This document shows, one piece after another, positions 11,473 through 22,459 of a stretch of DNA of 64,000 bases. The DNA comes from Anaspis maculata (lineage: Eukaryota > Arthropoda > Insecta > Coleoptera > Scraptiidae), in NCBI GenBank assembly GCA_949128115.1, contig OX421962.1, forward strand, positions 41,625,745 through 41,689,744. Direction: 5' to 3'. Numbering within the stretch: position 1 is the first letter of the stretch; each line of letters starts with the position of its first letter. The translations under genes were made by a program, and so were the position numbers. The notes under the pieces were generated by a model. The model was not told the DNA's origin. It made no database searches and worked only from the letters and a program-made list of their open reading frames with translations.

Positions 11473-12798
11473 GAGTTTTTGAAATCGATTTTTTGACATA
11501 ACTCTTCAACCGTTTAACCGATTTTGTTAAAATTTGAACAAGGTTTACTAAAATAGGTCTCCTATCGAACAATACTAACGTGTTTGGAAAAAGAAATCAG
11601 GAGCGTAGATAATGGGGGGGGATTCATTTTCCACCCTATTTTGTATCAAAGGCCTAAAAATTAAAGGTGCGTTCAGTCAGCTTATTTAGCCGCAAGTTTT
11701 AATTTCAGTCGCAAGCGCAGCGACGCCCATTGGCTCTTGTGAACCAGCTTCCTCAGAACAGCCAATAAGCGATGCAGCGCTTAGATACGGCTAAAACTGG
11801 AACGGCGGCTAAATAAGCTGACTGAACTCACCTTTAGTTCCAAGAATAATGAACAGTTGATGAACTGCCATTTTTTGCTGAGAAACGAAAAGTTTTCAGA
11901 AAAAAAACAACTTGGGCTCGAAAAATGGCGATTTTGAGATGTTTTCCAAAATTTAAAACCCAAATATCTCAAAAATGAAGCTTCTTATCAAAATTTTGCA
12001 AGAGAAACTTTTTTCTTCAAATTGAACGCAGAATTCAAAAATTGGATTCATTCCCAAAAATAATTAGGGGGGGTGAAAAATGGGGGGAGGTGGAAAATGA
12101 GAACATCTCCCATTATCTACGGTCCTGACTTTTTTTGAAACGTTATTAAAGTACGGTCCGAGAGTTTTGGGAAATTTTTGAAGCTAATACCTTTTTCTGA
12201 ATAGTGTTACGTATTTCGCGTACGGGTTCGATTATAATTGAGACGATCGTTTCAAAACACACACCGTTGATTACTGCGTACTGCAATAAATACACGCCAA
12301 TAATTATCTACTTGGAATATCGCAGGTTACTACTTCGCTTTCTATTCGCAGTCTATCACTTTCAATTCATAACTGACTGTCGCGCTGAGGACGGTGCTGA
12401 TAATATGTCTCCGATTAATGTTCCCGAATTTTCTGACTGACCAAACATCTTTTATTGGTCGAGCTTGCGGTACATTAGGAAGAAGGAGCTTTGAGAAATT
12501 GATCCTGCTGTTGTCCAGAGAATGATGGAACATATATGGCAGAAGAACATTAAGATTCATCAAAAATGATGATCCATTATCCATATGCTGAATTTGAATT
12601 TGTTATTGTTGCATACGATGTTATAATTGAAACTATTCGAAAAAGTTATTAGCTTTTAAAACATTTCTCAAATTTTTCGGACCATACGTTTTTGTTCGAT
12701 ATACCTATAGAGACCTAATTCAGTGAACTTTGGTTTAAATTTGAACAAAATCGGTACAACGACTAAAAAGTTATGTCAAAAAATCGATTTTGAAAAGA
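11473..12798. mobile_element. TIR element with at least three nested foldbacks
   Basis: The outer arms (11473-11580 and about 12685-12798) are diverged inverted copies that share ATCGATTTTTTGACATAACT. Inside lies a second foldback, 11597-12128, with arms TCAGGAGCGTAGATAATGGG and complement. That one contains the TA-flanked MITE 11662-11836. A further foldback, about 12180-12655, starts near GCTAATACCTTTTTC. No transposase frame was found. Its right end touches the start of repeat copy A. Confidence 0.6.
11662..11836. mobile_element. Foldback MITE of the 'cagcttattt' family
   Basis: Same family as 8413-8585: it starts TAAAGGTGCGTTCAGTCAGC, ends in the complement, and has TA flanks. It is nested in the 11597-12128 foldback. 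The interior loop segment is inverted relative to the 8413 copy, as expected when a palindrome flips its loop. Confidence 0.7.
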
Positions 12799-14569
12799 CC
12801 CCAGCTATCTTCTTGAACTCCTGAATGGGTAGACAACCCATTATACTTCTATTTAATTCAACTTATTTGAATTAAATCACGTTTCCCGCTTTTGGAACCG
12901 CTTGGCCGGATATCATCTAGCATCAGGACAACATCCCGTTGTTCCTCTCTTCTTGTTGTTCGAGGATAGAGCTCTCGAGATTGTTGAAATAGGTCTGACT
13001 ACGAGCTTGAACACAATAAGACACAGTATAAATTTTCAACATAACAGCAATCTATTGACCTCTATGTACAAGTCAAAATGTTTAAATAATGGCTCGCTCC
13101 TCTACCTAGTCCCACCTTCACATCGCAGGCTAAAATATCTGAAAGATCTAAGCTATTCCCGAAAAGATAAGTCTCCCGAATTATTTCAGACGTCCCAGCA
13201 CCCCAGCCCTCCGATGAACACCTGATTCTACACCTTGACCGACATTTAATTCTGACTGGTTTTCGCGGTTCAAAGTTCTTTTTGTGGTTAAATCAGATCA
13301 AACATTTATGTTGGTGTTGAAGGTTATGTTAGGGTTAGGCCTACTCTGTGGTTAGGCCCGGCTTCTAGACACTGAAAAGAGAAGAGTGACTTCGACCACG
13401 AATGCAATCTGAGATTTGTGGGCCGGTGTGTGCGGTGGCCTCCTTTTTGTGGAGCCTCTTTTCAAAGGCTAACGCTCTTTTTGGGCTATGGTTCTCTTTT
13501 GCCCGTTTGGAAGGGATTGGATATGGCTGGCCTTTGTGGAGGCTTCAAACCTGTTTTCGCCGTGAATTGCTACCAAAGCTCAGAAAGATTCCCGTGATCG
13601 AGAGTGCCTATAACCCGAGCTATAACCGGAAATATTAAACCAAATTTCACTCTTCCAAAAACTTCCGAACCGATGGTGTACGCGAAACAATTGCTCAAGT
13701 CAAGGGTCAAGGTACAAATTCAATGTGGAGAACGTTTTGAGAACGTTTTGAGCACGCCCGGTATACACACTAGTTCGTTGTTGTTTAGCAGTTTGTGAGA
13801 GAAGACCGCAGTCAGGAGAATAGCAGAGAATTGACTATTCTTGACTATACAGGGTGTTCGCCAAAAAGCCGATGCGGAGAGGCGTCGAAATAATCTTTGC
13901 CCTAACGCTAAATAATCGCCGTCTACACTATAACTGATCGAGCCCTAATAACAATTCATTTTTACAAAGTCCATATCTGAACGATGGCGTCGTTGGGTAC
14001 CGGATTGAATTCATCAGTTTCGAATAAGAACGTCCTTATTCCCGGGACAAGCTCTACAAGGAAATATCAGGAACTGTCGTGGCGCTAAAACAAAATTATT
14101 AGTTTCAAGAAGAGGGGGGGATTCATCAATACAATCAACAATTACGACTCTACGGCAGGGTCCGAACCCCGATCTCATTTACATTTTCCGAATAACTAGG
14201 AGCTTCAGAAACGCAGAAGAAGCTCACCCGCGAGTTTCCAGATCTAACACACTAGGTCCGGTGCTCTGAGTACCGCAGTCACAACGCCAAGTTCAGAGGG
14301 CCCAAGAACTCGAATACCTTTCTGTGAAGGTATCCAACCAAGGACGAGACTTAACAGTGGCTGTACCTGATGGCAGACAGTAGCCCCATCAGGCATTTTT
14401 CACGGCAAAGCTCAACCGTAAGCACCAGTCTCAGCTCACCAAGACTAACCCTTCACCAGGGGCGGCGGAACCGGGGGGCAAGGGGGACCATGGGGGGCCT
14501 CCGCTCATCGAGGTCGTCACTCCGCTACACGAGGTACTGAAACGAGAGAACTCATTTCTATCGGGACTG

Positions 14570-15110
14570 AATCATTCAGGGGTTTTTCAATTCGACATCC
14601 TTGAGGTGGGTTAAAACTCGTTGTCGAGGGAACGCGATTCAGCATCCTGGAGGGGGTTTGAAACACATTATCAACGGGTCCCAACTCCACGACTTGGAGA
14701 AGGGTTGAAACTCAACACCGGAAGGGCTACGGCACAACGACCTGGCGAAGGGTTGGAACTCGTCGTCGGAGGGTTCTGACCCGACTCTTGGAGGCGGGTC
14801 AAGACTCAACATCCAAGGGCTTTGACACGACATCCTAGAGGTGGGTTACAACTCAGAGTAGCAACTCATCGGCCTCTAGGCGGGTCAAAACTCAACCTGG
14901 AGGGTTCTCGACTCAACTTTCTCCCAAGGGGACCAAAACACGAAGGGTTCCAACTTGACTTTCTCCAGGGGGCTGATACGCATCAGCCGGGGCTTTGGCT
15001 CATCATTATCCAAGTGGGCTGGGACTTATCATCGGAGCTTCGACTCTTCGGCCTCTAGGAAGGTCGCGACGCAACACCAACGGGTTCCAACTCAACTTCC
15101 TCGAAGGGGA
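14570..15110 (+). repeat. Degenerate minisatellite in repeat copy A
   Basis: Irregular GC-rich units of about 30-40 bp built on ACTCAACATCC...GGAGGGGGTT-type words (for example near 14580, 14640, 14700, 14800 and 14890). The same array occurs in copy B (28430-28825 and 29827-29990). It is open in several frames on both strands simply because of the repeat. I do not regard it as coding. Confidence 0.6.
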
Positions 15111-16490
15111 TGATACCGTTTTTAGTGCATCAGATAAAGAGGTGGACTAGCTCAGTAAGTGATTATTTCTTTGGAGCACTAGACAAATAACTAGGCTGCG
15201 TGAGTCGGCAAAGCCATATCAAATTGGCAAATTGAAGTTAAAAAAAAAGAAGAACGGAAAGAAACAATGTTGAGCTAAAATTTTGAATTATATCATGACA
15301 ATGACCGATGATTGCGCAATTCGACTGTTACAGATATAATAACTAATATTATCGACTATGAGTTTGACTTTTGTACGTTTAGATATGTCAGAATTTTGGC
15401 CAAAATTCGGTCATTTACAGAGTTTAGAAAAAAAAGAAAGTATAGTAATAATTATCCTGGAGAAAACTACTCAAATCAGGTGAGTAGAAATGGCTAAGTA
15501 AAATTTAGTTAAATGGGAAATAATACGATAAAACTAATGTAGTACAACAAGGAAATAAAAATTGTGAATTGCATGTGTTTTACAAAATGAAATTTGGCGT
15601 AGATTAAGATAGATTGGAGAATAAATTTATTGGTGATTTCGATGAGGTAAGTAGCGTTCAGATTTGGAAAACGTAAACATGCCAATTATCTGGTATTTTC
15701 GTCCGGTGGTGAGCGATGTTCAGCAACAGTAAAATATGGTGGAGGTGCTGGTGGTTCCGTGTGGAGGTAAGGGAAGATGTCGTCTGAGCTTCTTGGAATA
15801 TCTTTATAACTCGGCGATTCCCAATTATTTCCACCACGGGGGTCGGAACAGGCACAGCAAAACTGCGTAGGTACCTATCGGTGGTAGGAAGGTACTACCC
15901 GGTTCAGACGGTGTATTGAACAGTCAAGAAGAAAACCAAAAAAACCTAAAATAGAGAATGACGTTGGACTCTGTACCGTTCACTGGCAATGGGTGACTTA
16001 CCCCAAAATGTTAGGGGTTTAATTCCAAAAATGGTGTTGGGTGCTTTCTCCAAAAACTGGGGCCTTTCATCTACTTCACCGGAGCGGCTCAATCGTGGGG
16101 TGATATAACAATTTCCGACTGGAAAATTGTAGTATTTTCACGGACTTAAAACTTTACGCCGTTGTCTCACACACCACTCAAAAAGCGACTCCCGAAAATT
16201 CCGATAAGAAAACCCAGTCCGGTAAAAAAAAGTACCATCGCCAGTTAAACGGACATGCCCGCCCATGCCCTCTCTTATCTCTTTACATGAACTTGTGCGT
16301 GTTAATAAAGATTCCGCTGCCTTTGTTCCTCTGCGGTAAAATTTAAATTGAGACCTTTCTCCCATACTCGACGCCTCTTCCCAGCCTCCAACAGAACCAC
16401 CAAATAATTCAAATTATGACGCCTACAAAAAATCTCACTCAACATTTCCCTTGAAGCTGGCTTTAATTGATAGGCAACTTTTGTGTAACA
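15111..16490 (-). repeat. Putative 3' LTR of the Gypsy element
   Basis: On the - strand it starts TGTTACACAAAAG right after a purine-rich tract and ends GGTATCA at the exact junction with repeat copy A. The TG...CA termini fit an LTR of 1380 bp. There is no second LTR to compare, so the LTR status rests on position and termini only. Confidence 0.55.
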
Positions 16491-16709
16491 AATCTCCCCC
16501 CTACCTCTAGAGAAATTTCCAGGAAGAAATTTCGACACAAAAAAAAATAAAGAGAAAGAAAAATTTGTTTGGACCTGTGAAGTTACTCAATCAGTGAATA
16601 TGTACGTACATTTCAAAAAGAAAACAAACAAAACTTGTGCAATTACTTGAAAAAAAGAAATCAGGATTTGTAGCTGAGGGCCAGTCTAAGAATTTTGCAT
16701 TCCAGTGAC

Positions 16710-18677
16710 TTACGACGTAGTATCAGGTTTTAGGTCCTTAGCATGCCACACACCGTCTGGTGAGCCATCCAACAAAGTTAGTCGGTACGTCCATGGCGAA
16801 ACCTTTTCAGCCACGATTCGGGGTCCCACGAACTTTGGTGCGAGCTTTGCTGTGAAGTAGCGTCCTGCATCAGAGTTCGCAAAATGCCTCCGCCAAACCT
16901 TATCACCAATCTCGTAAGACACGTCACGCCGTCGTAGATCGTAGACCCGTTTGCTTTTCTCGTGTGCCTTGGCCAATCTGGTTCTAACCTTTTTATAGAT
17001 TTGCGCGAATAATTCTTCGTTCGGAACCGGCACTTCACAATCCGGATCACTCAGCTTGGCCGCCATCTCATGATCTCTTCCTTCAACACACATTTGCCGT
17101 CCAAAATTAATGAAGTATGGCGTCTGACCAGTGCTTTCTCCTCGCGATGTACGCATGGCGCAGGCTACTTTTTGCAGATAAGACTCCCATTCACGGTGGT
17201 TGTCCTTCACAAAGCTGGACAGCATCTGCTTGAGAGTTCGGTGTTGTCTCTCAACGGCGTTGGCCTGAGGATGGTAATTCGCAGTCTTCCGGATCTCCAC
17301 TCCATACTTCTTCAGCAACGCCCCAAATTCCCCACTTACAAACTGCCTGCCATTGTCGCATACGAGTCTTTGCGGGACACCAAACAAAAGGAAAACATTA
17401 TCCTCGAGGATCTTTACGATGGTCTTGGCATTGGCGGTCCGAAGCGGGAAGAATAAAGAAAATTTACTGAAGTAATCAGATACCGACAGGATGTGTATGT
17501 TTCCTGACTTGGATTTTGGAAGAGGTCCAACCAGATCTACAGAAATTACTTGCCAAGGCATGGTCACATACACGCGACCGCACATAAGTCCAGCCGGCGG
17601 CTTCTGCTCAGGCTTCTGCTCGTGACAGATCTGACACCTCTTCACAAAGTCAGTTATATCCGCTGCCATCGACGGCCAGTAGTACTTCAGTGCAACTCGG
17701 TGGTAAGTACGTGATACTCCTCCGTGACCTGACGTTGGCAATTCGTGGGACGATTTCAAGATATCAAGTCGGTGATTTCGAGGGACCACTATTCTCCAGC
17801 TCCGCATGTATCCTGTCATCGAGTCAGGATTCTTACAATTCTTGTAAAGAATACCATCTTGGACTCGCCATAAAGGAAAATTGATTGGATCATTAGTGAC
17901 CCTACCCACCATCGCCAAGTACCAGTCATCGTCCACGTCCACATTGGAAAAGTCAATCGCAGAAATCTTCGGAACACTACGGCTGAGAGCGCCAGGGACT
18001 ACATTGTCTTTTCCCTTTCGGTGTATCACATCGAAGTCATATTGTTGTAACCTGACGCTCCATCTCGCAAGTCGACCGTTTGGGTCCCGCAGATTATTCA
18101 GCCACTGTAGAGCAAAGTGATCGGTTATGACAGTGAAATGCGTAGCTTCGATATATGGGCGCAGCTTTTCTATCGACCACACCAAGGCCAAGCACTCTTT
18201 TTCTGTAGCGCTGTACTTCCTCTCGCTTGCGCTCAGAGATCTGCTGATATAGCATATGACATGCTCTCCGTCTTCCGCTTGCTGAGTCAGAACAGCGCCG
18301 AGCCCGTAATCACTGGCGTCAGTCTGCACCTGGAACGGCCGGGAAAAGTCTGGACAAGTTATCACAGGTGTGGTGATCAGGCATTCCTTCAGGGTTCTCA
18401 AAGCCTGCTCGCAACCCAACGTCCACTCGAACTTCACATCTTTCTTCAAGAGCTTGGTGATTGGAGCGACGACCGTAGAGAAATTCGGGATGAACCGCCG
18501 ATACCAGCTGGCCATTCCAAGTACTCGCCGAACTTCTTTGGTGGTTTTCGGTGTGGGGACTTCGATAATCGCTTCGACCTTTCCGGGATCCACGTGCAGT
18601 CCACGACCATCAACAATGTATCCCAAATAGCGAAGTTCGGGACGACACAGGTGGCATTTCCCTCGACCGACCATCAA
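16710..18677 (-). CDS. pol: Gypsy pol fragment: RT end, RNase H, integrase
   Basis: An uninterrupted frame of 655 codons, part of a retrotransposon polyprotein. Residues 1-80 are the distal part of reverse transcriptase (YLGYIVDGRGLHVDP, then WYRRFIPNFS); the catalytic YxDD block is missing, so the 5' end is a truncation point and not a natural start. Residues 115-235 are RNase H (D120 in QTDAS, E161, D186 in ITDH). Residues 311-351 are the integrase HHCC zinc finger (H311, H318, C348, C351). Residues 375-500 are the integrase core, with D381, D441 (CDNGRQF) and E476 (AVERQHR). Residues 560-655 hold a C-terminal GPY/F-like part. With no stop codons, the fragment looks fairly recent. It cannot be mobile by itself. 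Confidence 0.93.
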   Translation of the reverse strand: MMVGRGKCHLCRPELRYLGYIVDGRGLHVDPGKVEAIIEVPTPKTTKEVRRVLGMASWYRRFIPNFSTVVAPITKLLKKDVKFEWTLGCEQALRTLKECLITTPVITCPDFSRPFQVQTDASDYGLGAVLTQQAEDGEHVICYISRSLSASERKYSATEKECLALVWSIEKLRPYIEATHFTVITDHFALQWLNNLRDPNGRLARWSVRLQQYDFDVIHRKGKDNVVPGALSRSVPKISAIDFSNVDVDDDWYLAMVGRVTNDPINFPLWRVQDGILYKNCKNPDSMTGYMRSWRIVVPRNHRLDILKSSHELPTSGHGGVSRTYHRVALKYYWPSMAADITDFVKRCQICHEQKPEQKPPAGLMCGRVYVTMPWQVISVDLVGPLPKSKSGNIHILSVSDYFSKFSLFFPLRTANAKTIVKILEDNVFLLFGVPQRLVCDNGRQFVSGEFGALLKKYGVEIRKTANYHPQANAVERQHRTLKQMLSSFVKDNHREWESYLQKVACAMRTSRGESTGQTPYFINFGRQMCVEGRDHEMAAKLSDPDCEVPVPNEELFAQIYKKVRTRLAKAHEKSKRVYDLRRRDVSYEIGDKVWRRHFANSDAGRYFTAKLAPKFVGPRIVAEKVSPWTYRLTLLDGSPDGVWHAKDLKPDTTS

Positions 18678-18824
18678 ACCAGCTCTTAAAACTCTTCGCT
18701 AACAGATCCGCAGAAGCACTCGGCAACGGACGTGACAGGTCAGAAGCGGACGGCAGCCCAGGCGGATTGGTCCAGTCACAACGGTCAATCTCCGGCGATA
18801 TCCTCCATTCCCAGCAAACATTTA

Positions 18825-19408
18825 ACTTTTCAACTTATAACATCGAAGTTATATTTTTTCCTGGTCCATTTTTAATGCGGAATCTCCCCTAGAACCTAGA
18901 AGTGTGTAACCGTAATAGTGAAACACCCCGTATATTTGGATGTCCATTTTCATTTGAGGAGTCTGCTTACTCACCCTGAGTATAGGCGGTAAGCTCGCAA
19001 GCTTACAAACGCAGCGGGAAATATGCCAACTAAACAGAGGCTCGACACTGGGGTTCTCCGTACATAAGGCGCACTATGCCCTGCAGTGCGGCGCTAGCCA
19101 CGTCCACCCAAGGCTCTTGTAAGCTCGGCACACCTATAGCTTTGTTTCTTTGTCCGTTCGGAGCAGTTTGGAGTGAGTTTGGGCTTTTCTCTGACCCAGA
19201 GCGCATGATATGCATTCATATCTGTGTATACCTACAGTATGGCGGACAAGAGAATGGAAACACCTTAAAAATTTATCAGTTTTTCAATTCAAATCACGGA
19301 CGCACGATTATAACTTGAGAAAACAAGCTACTCCCAAAACATGAAGGAGATATCCTCAAAACTGTTAAGGGAGTAGTTTCCTCAGGTCATTTTCACAAAG
19401 TTAGCGAT
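18825..19408. other. Spacer DNA, no gene recognised
   Basis: About 580 bp between repeat copy A and the THAP-bearing TIR element. It contains an ACACCCCGTATA motif (near 18923) resembling the ends of foldback elements elsewhere in the window. Nothing else is recognised. Confidence 0.4.
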
Positions 19409-19755
19409 TTGGAATAGGGTCCTTGCACAAATTTTCAAAATCAGAAATTTCTATGTAGGAACCTGCGCTATGTTGTACATAGTCATATAGTTCAAGGAAA
19501 AAAGTGAAAAAAATTTTTGAAGCTTTTTATTAAAAAAGTAAAGTTTCCAATAATTTAAATTTATTTTCGCGCCTAAAAACAGCCATGACGTCAGACATGC
19601 TGGGGATATTCTGGGGATATTTAGAACGACAGCGCAGCTGTGTTGTTTGTGCATTAGACTGACTTGGCACTTCTATGCTTGGCACTTTTTTTTTGTCACT
19701 GTCAGCTGGAAGTGATTGTCACTTTAGAGCTCCTTCGCGCAGCTATATCTTCAAC

Positions 19756-19971
19756 ATGCCTTCCAGAGTTGTTGACCTCAATGAGTGTTGCTTGATGAGT
19801 TGGTGGCGAAACGATTCAACTTCCACACCTGATAAGGGTTTAATTCAAATGCCCCAAGATTCACCACGAAGACAACGTTGGCTCGAAGTGCTAAAACGCC
19901 AAGATCTGTCGCCTTATACCACTTTTGCCTCGACTTTTGCCTTTGTGAGGATCATCAAAATCAAGCTGTAG
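19756..19971 (+). pseudogene. Decayed THAP zinc-finger fragment
   Basis: A frame of 71 codons from an ATG at 19756. It starts MPSRVVDLNECC and continues with DSPRRQRWLEVLKRQDLSP, which follows the THAP pattern (MPxxC start, then FPxDPxxRxxWLxxxxRxxxxP). The Cys pairs and the 'vCxxHF' ending are eroded: where CSxHF is expected, the sequence reads FASTFAF. I infer a damaged DNA-binding domain of a transposase-like protein. No downstream exon can be joined with confidence. Confidence 0.45.
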
Positions 19972-20176
19972 GTACATATCCAACGGCGGAGTTCGCATAG
20001 ATGTCTCTACCAGCTCTAGAAATACAAAAAATTACAGAATAGATCTAAATCGTTTTCACTTAGGCGCCTTCCAGGCAACTGATTTCACAACTACTAATCA
20101 TGACTCCGTTGAGGTCACCCGATCAAATCTTGTTAAGGGTATCTCATTCTGCTCATCTGAAAAGCGGCTAATGATA

Positions 20177-20347
20177 TCAAAGAAATCGAACATCTACCTG
20201 TGAGCTTCGCTGTGAGGCTGTGAGCTTTGACTCTTCTTCTGCTGCTTTTAATTTGTTGTTCTTCGCGAAGAACTCTTCCTCCATCACGAAGTTAACCATC
20301 GGCAAATGGTCGGATTCCGCCTGAACAAAACCTTCCTCCATCGTCAT
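20177..20347 (-). pseudogene. Exon-like fragment, TE-associated protein (tentative)
   Basis: On the - strand an ATG at 20347 opens 56 codons (MTMEEGFVQAESDHLPMVNF..., then EEEFFAKNNKLKAAEEES) with a possible splice donor CAG|GTAGAT after SSQ. The pattern 'ESxxLPMVxxxMxxEFFxxNxxxxAAE' resembles, from memory, a segment of insect uncharacterised proteins that carry YqaJ-type nuclease domains and often THAP domains. I could not confirm this without a search. It lies within the TIR element, convergent with the THAP fragment at 19756. Confidence 0.35.
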
Positions 20348-20736
20348 CCCATTTTACACAAAACACAACACAGCGATTACGGCTTTCAAATTTTGCAACT
20401 TGACGTTTCGTTTGGCGGCTGCTGTCATGCTGCGTATTTAGGTTGAAGAGGTGTGCGTTTCACTTAATTTCAAGTCGTATCAATGAATTTGAAGGATCTT
20501 CAGAACAAATAGTCAAACCCTGTTCTATTAAAATATTTTCATAATGAGGTAAAATGGCATTTTCATACATTTTACACATTGAGAATTGTGAAGTAAATTG
20601 AAGCTTCTAAACTTCTTCCAACCGGTGTAAAGGAGGGCGTAAACTTATGCATTTGTAAAAAATGTAAGGATGTTGCCTACACTCAATTTTTTTAAACTTT
20701 AATTGAAAATTTAAACAAAAATACAAAGGTATATCA

Positions 20737-21559
20737 CAATTGACCTTTCCAATTTTAGGAGATAGAAAGTACATGGTTTTTCGAGGTCACCTTTGACGTT
20801 TTGACGTTTATGACGTTTGGACGTTTCGTTTCTGACTTTTGCGGGAATTTTGAATCGGTTAGCTATACTGTTTCCATTATCATGTGGGGAAAGTCACTAG
20901 AACCCATAAGGGAGTTTTTAATGGACGAAGTAATAGAGTTTTTTCGTAGTAAGATGCACGTGTCTGGTGCAGCGTGATCCCTGGTGGTGCTGGTGCAGCC
21001 ACACTTCCATCAAGTTTGGGTCTTTCGTGAACCGGGGCATGCCGGGCCGGGTGTATTCGTCTTATTCTCGCACTCGCATACAGCGACACAACACCCTTGA
21101 ACCATTTCTGTAAGTATCTTCAGTATCTTCTCAGTTTTCCACTACATATAACACACTTATTGGCAAGAACGAGGGTAAGAACAAGTGAAATCATGAAATC
21201 CATGCTGAAATCAAATAAATACACGACAGAGCGCTTGTCAGATTCGAAAAATTTCCCATTGTCAGAAACGAAATGTCATATCTCAAGAAACATAGGACGC
21301 TTTCCAATAACTGCGACAAGACGGATACACAATGTCAAAGTGCACTTGCCAGCTCAATTCTAAACTCAGCCTCGCCAATGTTTCGATTGTGTCGACATGT
21401 GGTGCTATTACTGCTATTGGAACGCTAGCTGTGTCAAATTGTGTCGAATTGTGTCCTTATACGCCTTATTGGGAAGCGCTCAATGACCTCGATTAACCGT
21501 ATCTTATACGCATGACGTCACAGTAAAGAGAGACAACGGAAAATTGGAGACCTCAATTA
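20737..21559. mobile_element. THAP-bearing repeat, copy 1 (frame-disrupted)
   Basis: About 820 bp nearly identical to 47022-47844. Both begin CAATTGACCTTTCCAATTTT and end AAAATTGGAGACCTCAATT, which are inverted relative to each other. On the - strand an ATG at 21105 opens a THAP-like start (MVQGCCV...). Near 21040 this copy has one base fewer than copy 2, which shifts the frame before the tryptophan. Copy 1 is therefore a pseudogene for this domain. It sits inside the larger 19415-21632 element. Confidence 0.7.
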
Positions 21560-21632
21560 AGATAGAACATATTATTAAGTGACTCAAGGGCATTCTATTG
21601 GAGTGGGAAAAAAATTTCATGCAAGGACCCTA

Positions 21633-21904
21633 TTGGAATAGGCCTTCGCCGTTTCTTTGCCACAACCAAAAGTAAGCTGCTCGGAGTAAACTGTCGGTTC
21701 CGTGACGTCATAAATGTCAGATCTGGTTCACTCTAGAGTGCTCCAGAGCAGGACAAAGAAACAAAGTTTATGTAGCAACAATACCTAATTATTATAATTT
21801 TAGTTTTCCATCACACCGTAGGGACTTTCCATCTAGTGTGTTGTTGATGTTCCTTCGCAAGCTCAGAAAATAAATCAATTTATTTTAATTATTTATCAAA
21901 GTTA
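21633..21904. other. Spacer DNA
   Basis: Short AT-rich stretch between the THAP element and the start of the large inverted duplication. No gene or second copy is seen. Confidence 0.4.
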
Positions 21905-22459
21905 CGATCTACTGTCTAATGAGATTTTATTTGACAATGGTTATATTTTCGAGAAGAGGGCATTATGGCATAATGGAAGTTGGAGTGAGACAACAAAATT
22001 ACTGCCTAATTAAAATAAATATTATTTTTGTTTGCGTATACTTATGAGACTGCACGTGCACACTATACTGCGCTTGATTTCTTCGATTCAAAGCACAATA
22101 ATTTTGTTCTTGAATATTAGTGGTTTCTATAGATTTTGCCTTCACGAAGTTGCTTATTGACTGAGTAACATGATACAAGTGGGTGACTATACGACTGCGG
22201 GCAAGAAATTTATTTGAATAGAACTAATAGCAAACTCTTCTTTAGATAGAAAAAGCTAAAACTGATGCAAGGCGCAACAGGAATACGCTAGCGCCTCCGC
22301 CATTTGCGCATGGTTTCGCTGCTTAGCCGCCTATTGAAGAACGATGAAAAAGACATTTTAGCGATCTGTTTCCTTGTTATAGCTCTGCTGATGTACTTAC
22401 CTATTGCTTGATATGATGATATGACTATCTAGATATAAACTGAATGAGTATAATCCCAG

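Larger units (their letters stand above)
15111..18685 (-). mobile_element. 5'-truncated Ty3/Gypsy LTR retrotransposon
   Basis: Read on the - strand it carries the end of reverse transcriptase, RNase H and integrase (16710-18677), an untranslated stretch, a polypurine tract (complement of 16491-16505, AGGTAGGGGGGGAGATT) and an apparent 3' LTR (16490 down to 15111). Gag, protease and most of reverse transcriptase are missing, as is the 5' LTR. Copy B of the surrounding repeat reads straight across the site (AAGGGGACC near 29977). The Gypsy DNA is therefore an insertion into copy A, truncated at insertion or by later deletion. Confidence 0.85.
12799..18824 (+). repeat. Unidentified interspersed repeat, copy A (Gypsy-interrupted)
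   Basis: A sequence from GACCCCAGCTATC to CATTCCCAGCA that recurs in the same orientation at 26839-30113. Net of its Gypsy insertion it is about 2.45 kb, against about 2.3 kb for copy B. A includes roughly 190 bp near 13440-13630 that B lacks. It contains an ACAGGGTGTTCGCC segment (near 13850), a poly-G tract (near 14113), a B-box-like GGTCCGAACCCC (near 14159) and a GC-rich minisatellite (14570-15110). No intact coding frame is seen. It might be a non-autonomous retroelement, but I cannot assign a class. Confidence 0.65.
19415..21632. mobile_element. TIR-bounded DNA transposon relic with THAP sequences
   Basis: The termini TAGGGTCCTTGCA and TGCAAGGACCCTA are inverted, with further similarity inward (AAATTT). 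The flanks share TTGGAA (19409-19414 and 21633-21638), which extends to TTGGAATA if the element starts at GGG. Inside are a + strand THAP-like frame (19756), a - strand exon-like frame (20347 to 20177) and a smaller repeat (20737-21559) with a broken THAP start. THAP zinc fingers are the DNA-binding part of P-type and related transposases. The interior is decayed or nested and no transposase core was found. Confidence 0.55.

Noticed and set aside
14570..15110. A repetitive protein encoded by the minisatellite
   Set aside because: Several frames on both strands are open because of the repeat period, and copy B does not keep any one of them.
17070..18689. Several + strand open frames of 60-190 codons
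   Set aside because: They lie antisense to the Gypsy pol frame and show no protein family; they are shadows of that frame.
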